From Candidatus Elulimicrobium sp. (lineage in GTDB: Bacteria > Omnitrophota > Gorgyraeia > Zapsychrales > Fredricksoniimonadaceae): a stretch of DNA of 42,848 nt. How positions within the stretch are numbered: position 1 is the stretch's first letter; each line of letters starts with the position of its first letter. The notes under the pieces were generated by a model. It had not been told where the DNA came from and ran no database searches. It worked only from the letters and a program-made list of their open reading frames with translations. The position numbers and the translations under genes are program-made. The DNA is taken from contig DYOU01000004.1 of the NCBI GenBank assembly GCA_020720365.1, forward strand, positions 1 through 42,848, read 5' to 3'. Shown one piece after another: positions 17,382-27,542 of the stretch.

Positions 17382-19408
17382 GTATATTTCTTAATAAAAA
17401 ATTCCTGTGCATTAAAAACATCCTCATCCGCTTTAATGAACGAATACGTCCGCTGCGGCAATAATACCCTCGACCGCTGATTATCCCGCCAGGTATTCTC
17501 CAGGACAGACCGCAGCTGCTCTTTCAGTTCACCTCGATGAATCTCGAATAAAAGCTCGATCCGACGGTCAAGATTACGGCTCATCCAGTCGGCTGATGAT
17601 AAAAAAACCCTGTATTCAGAATTGTTATTGAACAGAAAGATCCGGCTATGCTCCAGAAAACGGCCGACAATACTTTTAACCGTAATGTTCTCGCTCAAAC
17701 CGGGAACCCCCGGTATCAGAACACAAATACCGCGCACGATCAAATTGATCTTGACCCCCTCACGTGAAGCCTCATACAACTTGTCGATCATCCGGACATC
17801 TTCCAGTGAATTCATTTTAGCGAACACAAAACCATTCTTGTATTTCCGCTGAAACTCGATCTCCTTGTCGATCATCTCAAAAAAGTACTCCCGCAGGTCG
17901 TACGGCGAGGAAATAACCCTTTTCCAACGTGCCGGCTGGGAATACCCTGAAATAACATTGAAGACATCCGATATATCACGGGCAAAATCATCATTCGCGG
18001 TAAAATAGCCGATATCGGTATATACCCGCGCTGTTTTCTCGTTATAATTTCCCGTCGATAAATGCACATACCTGCGCGTACGATTCTCCTCCTTGCGCAC
18101 GATCAAGGCGATCTTGGAATGGATCTTCATGCCGGCAATGCCATAAATCACATAACAGCCCGCTTCCTCCAACTGCCGCACCCAGCCAATATTGCGCTCT
18201 TCGTCAAAACGCGCCTTGATCTCCACCAGCACCGTCACTTGCTTCTTGTTCTTAGCCGCCGCTTTCAACGCCGAAATGATCTCCGAATCTTCGCTCGCCC
18301 GGTAGAGGGTCATCTTGATCGCCAATACATCCGGATCAACGGATGCCGACGCGATCAGATCTACGGTCGGCTGAAAAGACTGGTACGGCATATGCAGAAT
18401 AAAATCTTCTTCCTTGATCCGTTCAAAGATATTATCGTACTTCATTTTTGCCGGAATATACATTGGGAAAGACAGCGCCGTTCCACCGGCCTGTTCGACC
18501 AGTTTAAACAGAAAAGTCAGGTCAATCTCGCCTTCAATGCACGTCACTTCATCCTTGAAGAAGCCCGCCGCGTCCATCACGGCATCCAGAAGCGGTTCAG
18601 GGCAGGATTTCTCCATAGTCAACTGAACAACTTTGGCGCGCGGGCGTTTCTTGATCTCTTCTTCAATGGATAAAAGAAGATTAGGCGAAAATTCTTCATC
18701 AACCGAAAGCTCGCTATCCCTGATCAAACGGAACAGTGACGCGCCGGTAATCTCATAACCGCGAAAGAAACTCTTCAAATTATCCCGAATGATCTCGTCG
18801 ATCAGGATAAATTCAAACGCATCCTTGGCCGAAGGTAATTTAACCAGCCGGGGAATGCTCAAGGGTACCGGGATCACCGCCAGATGCGTGAGCTCCTTAC
18901 GGGTCAAATGCACGGCGAACGCCAGCGTCTTGGACGCCAACACAGGAAAAGGATGCCCCTGATCGATCGCCATTGGCGTAATGATCGGATACAGCGTTGA
19001 ATCAAAGAAGCGTTTAAGAAATTTTTGCTGATCGGAATTAAGGTCATTCACATGCCTGATAAAAATGTTTCTCGCGGCCAGGCCCGGTTTCAGCTGGTCT
19101 TCGTACAGGGTATAAAGCTTTTCAAACAGCCTTGACGCCTTGTCCCTGACCTGACGAAAAACGTCCTGAGGATAATATCCATAAATATCTTCACGATTAT
19201 ATTGCGCGTCCAGAAGCCTTTTCAACCCGGCGACACGGACCATAAAGAACTCATCCATATTGCTGGCAAAAATAGCCAGGAACCTTGCTCGTTCCAGGAG
19301 CGGATTCTCCGCTTCAGCCGCCTCTTCCAGGACACGCTCATTGAATAAAAGCCAACTTAAGTCTCTGTGAATAAAACGGTCTTTTTCATTCAATGCAGCT
19401 TCCGGCAT
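17378..19408 (-). CDS. ppk1: Polyphosphate kinase 1
   Basis: RFIHRDLSWLLFNERVLEEA, LARFLAIFASNMDEFFMVRVAGL, DVLAIKMTLYRASEDSEIISAL, VTVLVEIKARFDEERNIGWVRQLEEAGCYVIYGIAGMKIHSKIALIVR, YVHLSTGNYNEKTARVYTDIGYFT. Confidence 0.97.
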   Translation of the reverse strand: MPEAALNEKDRFIHRDLSWLLFNERVLEEAAEAENPLLERARFLAIFASNMDEFFMVRVAGLKRLLDAQYNREDIYGYYPQDVFRQVRDKASRLFEKLYTLYEDQLKPGLAARNIFIRHVNDLNSDQQKFLKRFFDSTLYPIITPMAIDQGHPFPVLASKTLAFAVHLTRKELTHLAVIPVPLSIPRLVKLPSAKDAFEFILIDEIIRDNLKSFFRGYEITGASLFRLIRDSELSVDEEFSPNLLLSIEEEIKKRPRAKVVQLTMEKSCPEPLLDAVMDAAGFFKDEVTCIEGEIDLTFLFKLVEQAGGTALSFPMYIPAKMKYDNIFERIKEEDFILHMPYQSFQPTVDLIASASVDPDVLAIKMTLYRASEDSEIISALKAAAKNKKQVTVLVEIKARFDEERNIGWVRQLEEAGCYVIYGIAGMKIHSKIALIVRKEENRTRRYVHLSTGNYNEKTARVYTDIGYFTANDDFARDISDVFNVISGYSQPARWKRVISSPYDLREYFFEMIDKEIEFQRKYKNGFVFAKMNSLEDVRMIDKLYEASREGVKINLIVRGICVLIPGVPGLSENITVKSIVGRFLEHSRIFLFNNNSEYRVFLSSADWMSRNLDRRIELLFEIHRGELKEQLRSVLENTWRDNQRSRVLLPQRTYSFIKADEDVFNAQEFFIKKYT

Positions 19409-19417
19409 AGATCCTTT

Positions 19418-20950
19418 TTAAAAATTCTCATTAATAACCAGGCGAATACGGCTGCCCGTGATCCGCTCAAACAACTCTTTTTTTTCAAGAAAATCATTCT
19501 TTTCCAACAGAAAATTCGCCTTGCAATCCACCTGTAAAGCAATATTATCCGTATCCCCGTGCAGGATCTTGACCGCCTTCACTTTTTGCCGATGTGAATG
19601 ATCCAGCGCATTAGCCATTCGCAGCAACGATGCCAGTTTCTGTACCGCGATCTGCCGGTCTTCCGACAGGCTGCTGTAAACCAGATGCGACTTTTGAGGA
19701 TCTCCCCGGCGGTGATAACGGGCGACACACGCGATCGTTTTGATCTCTTCGTCTGTCAGACGAAATAAATTCAATGAACTGATAATATATTCCGAATGTT
19801 TATGGTGCGACCGGTTGGAAATAAACTTTCCAATATCATGCAGATACGCCGCCAATGTTAAATATAAAAGATCCCGTTCTTCCAGCCCAAGCTGTTCAGC
19901 CAAGCCTTCATACAAGGTTTTAACCAGCTGCGCCACATGCTTGGAATGCTCAATATTCACATTATATTGTTCACAAATAGAATGCGCGACGGATACCAGC
20001 TGATTTGATTTATTATACCTTTTCGACAATTCAAGCCCCAGCACCTTGTTCGCCAAAACAGCCTCTGCCAGCGACGTTTCAAGAATATACACATGAGGAA
20101 TACCGGTCATCTTGAAGAACATTTTGAGGACGATCATGTACGGCAGGAGGGCATCTGCCGTTTCCAATGTCATATCATAATCATGCGCGATCTCTTCATT
20201 GGTCTTCAATATTAACTCTGCCACAATCTTCTCAACTTCACTAACGCTGAACTGAAAGAAATTAGTGGACACCTTCTTGCTCGGCAGGATCGCTTTCAAC
20301 AATTCCTGATTCTCATCGATCAGGAATATGTCATCCACATGCAGCCGCGGCAGGCGTGTTTTAAGATAAATAAACTCATTTTCAATATATTCCTCAACCG
20401 ACTCCACCAGCTCTTCCTTGGTGCCGTCGATCTCGCTGATCAGCTGCTTGAACCTCAATGCCCCGAGCGCAAGCCCGGTATTCATCAGCGTAAAACCCTT
20501 TTTCAACAAGGAAATGTCCAGGCTGCCGGCGCCCATCTCGGCGATCAGCAGGTTTTTGTTATGTACCGGATAGGTACCTTTGAGTTTATGCGAAATATAC
20601 GCATCAATATAATAAACAACGTCGCCCACGCTCAAGACTTCGATCTCGAACCCGGTCTTGCGCCAGACCGTATCCACAAAAATATTCCGGTTATTTGCTT
20701 CACGTACCGCGGTGGTCGCGATCACAAAGACCTGTGAAATATTATATTCCCTGAGGATCTTCCTGTATTTCTCAAGGGTATTGATCGTATGATTGATCAA
20801 TTCCTGGGAAATATTCCCCTTCAGGAAGGTGGCACGGCCAAGAGGGACCACATTCTTAAGTGATTCGAGGATCATAATATCCCCGTCGGAAGTTTCCCCT
20901 ACTAAAAGCTTGATCGTATTGGATCCTATATCAATAACGCCTGCCGCCAT
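19418..20950 (-). CDS. ppx: Ppx/GppA exopolyphosphatase/pppGpp phosphohydrolase family with C-terminal HD domain
   Basis: AAGVIDIGSNTIKLLVGE, VIATTAVREANN, NLLIAEMGAGSLDISLLKKG (Ppx motifs). HD: TLAAYLHDIGKFISNRSHHKHSEYII..IARYHRR equivalent reads VARYHRRGDPQKSH. Glycine motif EMGAGSLD replaces the usual DxGGGS. Confidence 0.9.
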   Translation of the reverse strand: MAAGVIDIGSNTIKLLVGETSDGDIMILESLKNVVPLGRATFLKGNISQELINHTINTLEKYRKILREYNISQVFVIATTAVREANNRNIFVDTVWRKTGFEIEVLSVGDVVYYIDAYISHKLKGTYPVHNKNLLIAEMGAGSLDISLLKKGFTLMNTGLALGALRFKQLISEIDGTKEELVESVEEYIENEFIYLKTRLPRLHVDDIFLIDENQELLKAILPSKKVSTNFFQFSVSEVEKIVAELILKTNEEIAHDYDMTLETADALLPYMIVLKMFFKMTGIPHVYILETSLAEAVLANKVLGLELSKRYNKSNQLVSVAHSICEQYNVNIEHSKHVAQLVKTLYEGLAEQLGLEERDLLYLTLAAYLHDIGKFISNRSHHKHSEYIISSLNLFRLTDEEIKTIACVARYHRRGDPQKSHLVYSSLSEDRQIAVQKLASLLRMANALDHSHRQKVKAVKILHGDTDNIALQVDCKANFLLEKNDFLEKKELFERITGSRIRLVINENF

Positions 20951-20970
20951 AACGCTTTCTTTGCCCCTTG

Positions 20971-23397
20971 TTAATACTCACGGATCTTGAGCAATTCACC
21001 CAAAGACTGAAACTGCTTGACCCATCTGTCCGCACCCGGAGAAGTCGCCGCTTGAGCTTTCTTCACTCTGCCGCTGGACTGACTGATCGCATAATAAATA
21101 TTCTGAGCTTTCCAGAAATCCAGATCGAACTTCAGGCCTGTCAAGACGCGCACCACCTCTGTGATCTTCTCCAGAAGAGCCATATCCTCAGGCGACCGAG
21201 CAAACTGCACCATCATCTCATTGACTTTATGCCCACCCACAAAATCCAGTTGTTCCTTGCCGCGCTTGAAAGACCAACGCTGAACTTCCAGCGCCATCCG
21301 TTGCAATGTTTCAACAGGAATATCCGGCATTTCCAGCACGCGGGTCATGTCCCGGTTAACAACAAATTCCACCACCCCCGACAAGGTTTTAGGCAGCGGC
21401 ATGTGATTTTCATTGATCATCCGGATCAGCGAATAATGGTCATCGTAAATCCGGCGGAACGACGTTTCTACCTCACGCATGGTCGATTCGAAAATGCTCT
21501 CAAAGATCGTCTGCTGTTCATGCTTGAACAAATGCCATAATGAGAAATTCTTGGTTCCGAAATACCGGTTGATCACCTGAATGGCCCGCGGAATATCTCC
21601 CTCGGAGAATACCTGCATGGCATCCTGGCGCATCTTATTAAAGAAAGCTTCATCCTTAAAGTATTCCACGCCCGTAATAAAACTGTGATCTCCCAGATGC
21701 AAGACCATAAACTGGACCTCAAAACTTGTCCAGGTGATCTGCGAAACGATCTGGGCACGGCCGGTCACCATCGCCAGCTTGCCGATCGTCTGACGGTCAT
21801 AGGCTTTTCGAATAACAGTAAAACAATACAATTGAGCTTCTCTCGGATAATCCTGATACAGCGAACTCATCGCATAATGCGCGCCGACACGCAAAATGTC
21901 AACGATCGAAGGCTCAACACGGAGCTTGTAAATACGCGCGCCATTATTCGCTTCTGGCACATTGCTATGCGCTTTTCCCAATATCTCGATAAATCCCAAC
22001 TCCAGGTCTTGCTCACAGATCCGCTGTACCAGCTGAATGACCCTGGCGGCATATTTTATGATCTGCACTGTTTCGATCCCTGAAATATCATCAAAGAACC
22101 AGCCGCAGCTGGTATACATCAACTGTGCGTTCCGCTGAATCTCCAGGCACCGTAAAATATGGTTCTTCTGCTTTTCTTCAAGGCCGGGACGAATATATTC
22201 CGTCAAAAACCGCTCCACATTCGGCCGCGACCTGTCCAGTACAACCTGAATATACAGATCCCTCAGCTTCCAGGGATCATCCGTAAAAAGTTTCATTTCC
22301 TGCTCATAAGAAACCGCCACACGGTCCCGCAGCCAATCCAGAGCCTCTCTTAAAGGCTTGCGCCACTGTTGCTGCCATCCGGGTTTTCCTCCGGAATTAC
22401 ACCCGCAGTCACTGCGCCAGCGTTCGATCCCATGCACACAACTCCAGGAACTCCCCTCCACGATCTCCACCTCATACTCCGGCGGATTACCTTCCAGGTA
22501 TTCCCCATAGACCGTTACTGTTGCGCGCTTGTTCTTTTCAATATAGTGCAAGGCATACGCTAAGGCCATATCCCCGAATTTATGATGATGGCCGTAGGAC
22601 TCTCCGTCGGTTGCAATATGAACAAGCTGATTTTTACTGCTCTTGAGATCAAGCGCGCCCAGGATACGATTGGCAAAAGCTTCGCCGCTGTGCAACACGC
22701 CTTCAAACGCCACTGACTGCGAGATCGGGCCGTCGTAAAAAAATAATGCGATCGTCCGCCCTGAAGGTAAATGGCAAAGATACGGCCGGCGCAGGTCTAT
22801 CGCCACGCTATCCCCTTCATTCCACGTCCGTCGATCAGAAAGCTTTCTTACCCGTTTAGCCTGATGCGGCGCGAGCACGGTAAATTTGATCCCGTTCTCA
22901 GCCAGAATATCCAGGCTTTCCAGGTCAACCGCTGTTTCGGCAAGCCACATCCCTTCTGGCGCCCGCTTGAACCGCGACTCAAAATCACGGATCCCCCAGA
23001 TAATCTGCGTACGCTTATCCCGCATATTGGCCAACGGCATGATCATGTGGTTATACACCTGTGCCATGGCTGAACCATGCCCCGAAAAATGGGCACAGCT
23101 CAAACGATCTGCTTCCAGCACCGATTGATACGCATCTGGATCTTTCTTCTCCATCCAGGAAAGAAGCGTCGCGCCCATATTAAAGCTGATCTTGGAATAC
23201 GTATTAATGATATCTACAATATACCCCTGTGCATCCAGAATGCGCGAAGCGCCATTACGGGCATAACACTCGGCGGAGATCCGTTCATTCCAATCATGAT
23301 AAGGATGTGCGGATTCCTGCAGCTCGACCTCTTCAAGCCACGGATTTTCCCGCGGAGGCTGATAAAAATGACCGTGAATACAAACAAATTTATTCAT
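20971..23397 (-). CDS. GH57-family glycoside hydrolase with DUF3536-like region
   Basis: KFVCIHGHFYQPPRENPWLEEVELQESAHPYHDWNERISAECYARNG; SFNMGATLLSWMEKKDPDAYQSVL; GMWLAETAVDLESLDILAENGIKFTVLAPHQA; HIATDGESYGHHHKFGDMALAYAL. Confidence 0.93.
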   Translation of the reverse strand: MNKFVCIHGHFYQPPRENPWLEEVELQESAHPYHDWNERISAECYARNGASRILDAQGYIVDIINTYSKISFNMGATLLSWMEKKDPDAYQSVLEADRLSCAHFSGHGSAMAQVYNHMIMPLANMRDKRTQIIWGIRDFESRFKRAPEGMWLAETAVDLESLDILAENGIKFTVLAPHQAKRVRKLSDRRTWNEGDSVAIDLRRPYLCHLPSGRTIALFFYDGPISQSVAFEGVLHSGEAFANRILGALDLKSSKNQLVHIATDGESYGHHHKFGDMALAYALHYIEKNKRATVTVYGEYLEGNPPEYEVEIVEGSSWSCVHGIERWRSDCGCNSGGKPGWQQQWRKPLREALDWLRDRVAVSYEQEMKLFTDDPWKLRDLYIQVVLDRSRPNVERFLTEYIRPGLEEKQKNHILRCLEIQRNAQLMYTSCGWFFDDISGIETVQIIKYAARVIQLVQRICEQDLELGFIEILGKAHSNVPEANNGARIYKLRVEPSIVDILRVGAHYAMSSLYQDYPREAQLYCFTVIRKAYDRQTIGKLAMVTGRAQIVSQITWTSFEVQFMVLHLGDHSFITGVEYFKDEAFFNKMRQDAMQVFSEGDIPRAIQVINRYFGTKNFSLWHLFKHEQQTIFESIFESTMREVETSFRRIYDDHYSLIRMINENHMPLPKTLSGVVEFVVNRDMTRVLEMPDIPVETLQRMALEVQRWSFKRGKEQLDFVGGHKVNEMMVQFARSPEDMALLEKITEVVRVLTGLKFDLDFWKAQNIYYAISQSSGRVKKAQAATSPGADRWVKQFQSLGELLKIREY

Positions 23398-25082
23398 TAT
23401 AATCCCTCAATATTCATCTCTCTCGGATACTCGACTACATAGGAAAGCGTTAGTTCCTTCTTTTCCTTCGGCTGCACCTGTAATGTCCACAAATATACCC
23501 CTTCACGATCTTGATACATTTCCGTATCCGGCTTTAAGCTGGGCATCACTTTAACCACCCGGATCTTGTCATCCTGCGCTACCGGGATCTGGTCGAAAAC
23601 TTTCACTGTAACGGCCTTGGACTTAAAGCTCTCTACCGTGATTTTATAAGTATACGTGATTTTCTTCGTTGGTGACGGAATATTCCCGATAAGGGTATCA
23701 TCGCTCTTTTGTTCGATCAACTCCCGTTTTACGCCAACCCCTTCATCCACCCCCAGATAAAGATCAAACGGAGCCCCTGGCGGGATCGTTTTAATAATAT
23801 CGGAATTCCCTACATAAGTGCCATCAAGAAAAACATTGACCCGGCCCGCCATTAACTGCTCTTCAGGGCTATTTGTCACTAATGATCTCAAATACGCATA
23901 CGTAGACAATTTGGGAGTCGCCGCATACTGCAACGAGGCATCCAGCGTCTGCACATTCAGCGGTACACGCACTTCGCTGCCGTCAGACTTGACCGTAACC
24001 GGCCGTGCCGCCTTATACGTCAATGAAACACCCGACGCATCAGCCTTGGCATAAGCTATCTCAGCCGCCTGCGGAGCCGCCGCCATCATTGATGCAGATT
24101 TATCCGAATCCATCAAAGCGTCGGAAACTACTTCCAAATTCGCTGATTTTGATCTCCGGCCTCCGTCGGCTCTCATTATAGACTGAACCTGTCGTGGCCT
24201 CAAATACCATTGGTTCAGTTCAGGCATACGCCCGCCAACCGACGGCATGGAAGTCGACAATGTCAACTGGACATCCTGCCAATCCTCTCCTGTTGTTTGA
24301 CGCACAACCGCAAAAGCGCTCAGGTTCACCTTGACTTTATCAAACTCAACCCGCGCATCATACACCGGATACCAGCCAACCGCATTCAACGTATAAGCAA
24401 CTTCGATCATAAGGTCTCCCGCCCGCTCACACTCGAGTTCCACCGACAAGATCCTCTGCTCATTCCGCGAAGACGCCATTAACTGCCCCAACTCCTGCTG
24501 CAAGGCTTGACGCTCAAGATTCTTTTCTCTTTGCTCTATCCCTACCGTCAACTGACCCTCTTCCAGGCTTTTTGTGCCCTCTTCCAGGAAAGCCATCGTC
24601 GCCTTCAATTCATCTGCTGTTGGTACTTTTGTCGCCAGATCTTTCGGCAGCTGCCCCGCAGTAAAAAGCCGGACCGAATTCAGAAAAGCCCGCTTCTCCG
24701 CAAATACTGCTGTCTCCGCTTTCAGTACAGCCAGCGCATCATCCACAGCCTGGATCTTTATCTGAAGCTCACGTACGCGCTCATCCGACGGGCGGGTCAG
24801 GAACTCTTTTTTGATCCCGGCCCCCAGGATCTTCACCTGAGCCGTCCCCTTGGCAGAAACAGAAAGAGAATTCTCATCAAAAAGTGCCTGGACACCCTTA
24901 AGCCGAACCGTTTGCAATCCCGGCTTCAGCTCAACTTTAGCCGTACGCGTCACACGTGCTGAAGAAGGATACACAATAGCCTGGCTGATAGCTGAATCCG
25001 CCTCCTGCACATCCGCCTGAACAGCTCCCGCTAACACAGACACTAAAAAGCCAACGATCAATCCTGCCTGTTTCCGCCGCAT
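23397..25082 (-). CDS. DUF4139/mucoidy-inhibitor A-like secreted protein
   Basis: Signal peptide; IVYPSSARVTRTAKVELKPGLQTVRLKGVQALFDENSLSV; YTLNAVGWYPVYDARVEFDKVKVNLSAFAVVRQTTGEDWQDVQLTLSTSMP; VKVFDQIPVAQDDKIRV; LYLGVDEGVGVKRELIEQ. Confidence 0.88.
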   Translation of the reverse strand: MRRKQAGLIVGFLVSVLAGAVQADVQEADSAISQAIVYPSSARVTRTAKVELKPGLQTVRLKGVQALFDENSLSVSAKGTAQVKILGAGIKKEFLTRPSDERVRELQIKIQAVDDALAVLKAETAVFAEKRAFLNSVRLFTAGQLPKDLATKVPTADELKATMAFLEEGTKSLEEGQLTVGIEQREKNLERQALQQELGQLMASSRNEQRILSVELECERAGDLMIEVAYTLNAVGWYPVYDARVEFDKVKVNLSAFAVVRQTTGEDWQDVQLTLSTSMPSVGGRMPELNQWYLRPRQVQSIMRADGGRRSKSANLEVVSDALMDSDKSASMMAAAPQAAEIAYAKADASGVSLTYKAARPVTVKSDGSEVRVPLNVQTLDASLQYAATPKLSTYAYLRSLVTNSPEEQLMAGRVNVFLDGTYVGNSDIIKTIPPGAPFDLYLGVDEGVGVKRELIEQKSDDTLIGNIPSPTKKITYTYKITVESFKSKAVTVKVFDQIPVAQDDKIRVVKVMPSLKPDTEMYQDREGVYLWTLQVQPKEKKELTLSYVVEYPREMNIEGL

Positions 25083-25122
25083 AAAATATCCTTTCCATTA
25101 AACTTTTCTGAAAATACTCCGC

Positions 25123-25183
25123 AAAAATTTGGGCTGAAGAGCTGGCCGCAGGGTACCTAACCCAATACGACCGCCTTCAGCCC
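25123..25183 (-). terminator. Terminator-like structure with a long structured loop between glgB and the DUF4139 gene
   Basis: On the minus strand GGGCTGAAG...CTTCAGCCC (9-bp arms, about 35-nt loop containing GGGT-TAGGT-ACCC), followed by AAATTTTTGC. Confidence 0.5.
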
Positions 25184-25195
25184 TTAACCTGTTGC

Positions 25196-27154
25196 TTATT
25201 TCTCTCTTTTAAAATATACCACGCTCAATGGAGGCAGCGTCATTAACAGCGAATGTTCACGGCCATGCGCGGACATAGGCTCCGACATGACTCCGCCCGC
25301 ATTCCCTTTATTGGAACCCCAGTACATTTCTCCATCAGAATTAAGGATCTCCCTCCAATACCCCGGACGCGGTACGCCCACGCGGTACTTTTCACGCAAC
25401 ACGGGCGTTAAATTACAACAGACCAGGATCGTATCATCCGGATCATATCCCTTGCGCAGAAAGAACAGCGTACCGCCTTCCCAATCGCCGCAATCGATCC
25501 ATTCAAACCCTGTATAATTAAAATCATCCTGATACAGCGCAGGCTCACGACGATATATCGCATTCAGGTCTTTCATCCACTTCTGAACCCCCCTGTGCGG
25601 CGGCCATTCCAGCAAATGCCAATCTATGCTCGTCTCATAATTCCACTCGTCCCACTGCCCCATCTCTCCGCCCATAAAGTGCAATTTCTTGCCGGGCTGG
25701 CCGAACATATACCCGAACAGCAGGCGCAGGTTCGCAAACTTCTGCCAGTCATCACCGGGCATTTTGCGCAATAAGGCGCCTTTACCATGAACCACCTCAT
25801 CATGAGATAAAGACATCATGAAATTCTCTGTAAAAGCATATAAGAGACCAAACGTCAACTGATCATGATGATGCTTGCGATAAACCGGATCCTTCGAGAA
25901 ATAAACCAGCGTATCGTGCATCCAGCCCATATTCCATTTCATCCCGAAGCCAAGCCCGCCGTCAAATACCGGTTTCGATACTTTGGTCCAGGCCGTAGAC
26001 TCTTCCGCGATCATTAGCGCATCCGGATGAGCCCGGTACACTGCCGTATTCAACGTTGTGATAAAATCAATCGCTTCCAGATTTTCCCGTCCGCCATAAC
26101 AATTCGGGATCCACTCGCCTTCTTCACGGGAATAGTCCAGGTACAACATGGACGCAACGCCATCAACACGCAGGCCATCCACATGGTATTTATCCATCCA
26201 GAACAAGGCGCTGGAAATTAGATAATTACGCACCTCCATGCGGCCGTAATTAAAGATCGAACTCTTCCAATCCGGATGGAACCCTTTACGGGGATCCTCA
26301 TGTTCATATAACGCCGTACCGTCAAATTGATACAACCCATGGCCATCATTCGGAAAATGCGATGGCACCCAATCCAGAAAAACCCCGATATCATTCTGAT
26401 GCATACGATCGATCAAAAACATCAGATCCTGCGGGCCTCCAAAGAAAGACGCCGGCGCAAAAAAACCGATCGTCTGATAACCCCAGGACCCCTGAAAAGG
26501 ATGTGCCAGGACCGGCATAAATTCTACATGAGTATAGCCCATTTCTTTTACATAATTAACCAGCTTGTCGGCCATCTCAACATAAGACAGTGAACGATTT
26601 CCTTCTTCACAAACGCGCATCCAGGAACCCAGGTGTACTTCATACACCGAGATCGGCTTATTTAACGCATTATTTTCTTTACGCCTGGACATCCACGCAT
26701 GATCATTCCACCCATAGGAAATATCCCATACAAGCGATGCGGATTTTGGCGGCACTTCCGAATGGAACCCTAGCGGATCTGACTTCTCAAGCTCCCAACC
26801 CTGCTGTGTACGGATATAATATTTGTACGACTGGCCATGGCCAATATGCCCTACAAAACCTTCCCAGACCCCCGATCCATCCTGACGGCAAGTCAACGGC
26901 GTTGCCATCCGATTCCAGCCGTTGCAATCAGCGATCAAAGAAACATACTCGGCATTCGGTGCCCATACCGCGAACCAAACCCCTTTAACTCCGTTGCGCT
27001 CAACAAGATGCGCTCCCATTTTGTCATACAGATTGAAATGATTCCCTTCACGGATCAAATGCAGATCAAAATCAGAAAAATAACAATTATTCGTCGATAT
27101 TTTACCAAGGTCCTGCGGAATATGAGTCATTGCTTTCGTATTATCTTTGCGCAC
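25196..27154 (-). CDS. glgB: 1,4-alpha-glucan branching enzyme
   Basis: GH13 motifs: VFLDWVPSHFPNDGHGLYQFDGTALYEHEDPRKGFHPDW, VDGLRVDGVASMLYLDYSREEGEWIPNCYGGRENLEAI, MIAEESTAWTKVSKPV, FMMSLSHDEVVHGKGALLRKMPGD. Confidence 0.97.
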   Translation of the reverse strand: MRKDNTKAMTHIPQDLGKISTNNCYFSDFDLHLIREGNHFNLYDKMGAHLVERNGVKGVWFAVWAPNAEYVSLIADCNGWNRMATPLTCRQDGSGVWEGFVGHIGHGQSYKYYIRTQQGWELEKSDPLGFHSEVPPKSASLVWDISYGWNDHAWMSRRKENNALNKPISVYEVHLGSWMRVCEEGNRSLSYVEMADKLVNYVKEMGYTHVEFMPVLAHPFQGSWGYQTIGFFAPASFFGGPQDLMFLIDRMHQNDIGVFLDWVPSHFPNDGHGLYQFDGTALYEHEDPRKGFHPDWKSSIFNYGRMEVRNYLISSALFWMDKYHVDGLRVDGVASMLYLDYSREEGEWIPNCYGGRENLEAIDFITTLNTAVYRAHPDALMIAEESTAWTKVSKPVFDGGLGFGMKWNMGWMHDTLVYFSKDPVYRKHHHDQLTFGLLYAFTENFMMSLSHDEVVHGKGALLRKMPGDDWQKFANLRLLFGYMFGQPGKKLHFMGGEMGQWDEWNYETSIDWHLLEWPPHRGVQKWMKDLNAIYRREPALYQDDFNYTGFEWIDCGDWEGGTLFFLRKGYDPDDTILVCCNLTPVLREKYRVGVPRPGYWREILNSDGEMYWGSNKGNAGGVMSEPMSAHGREHSLLMTLPPLSVVYFKREK

Positions 27155-27196
27155 GCTTACTCCCTCCGGATATTTATATCGACAAGAACCGATCGG

Positions 27197-27490
27197 TTAT
27201 AGGCCAAGCTCTTTTTTTACCAGCATTTCTGCCTCATACCAATCGCCCAGGTCGCTGCCGGCCACGCAGCCACGCACAACAAAAAGTTCATAAGCCTTAT
27301 TCTGGATCAAATCAAACATTTGATCATCGCTGATCTTCTTTGCCGAAGCAGAAACCTTCACCGGCTTTGCCACAGCTTTAACGCCAGCGGCAGGCTTTAC
27401 CAAAGCCGCAACGGCTTTCACAGCTTTCGGAAGTTTTTTTACTACCGGAGAGAACCCTTTTTTAACGGCTGTTTTCTTTACTTTTTCCAT
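27197..27490 (-). CDS. Small protein: Lys/Ala/Val/Pro-rich N-terminus + DUF2934-like C-terminus
   Basis: ATG at 27490 (97 aa): MEKVKKTAVKKGFSPVVKKLPKAVKAVAALVKPAAGVKAVAKPVKVSASAKKISDDQMFDLIQNKAYELFVVRGCVAGSDLGDWYEAEMLVKKELGL. The 217-aa ORF-track version extends out of frame into glgP. Confidence 0.75.
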   Translation of the reverse strand: MEKVKKTAVKKGFSPVVKKLPKAVKAVAALVKPAAGVKAVAKPVKVSASAKKISDDQMFDLIQNKAYELFVVRGCVAGSDLGDWYEAEMLVKKELGL

Positions 27491-27542
27491 AATCACGTCC
27501 TTTGTTGTTTTATCCCGTCTTAATAAATAACGGGTTAGTATT

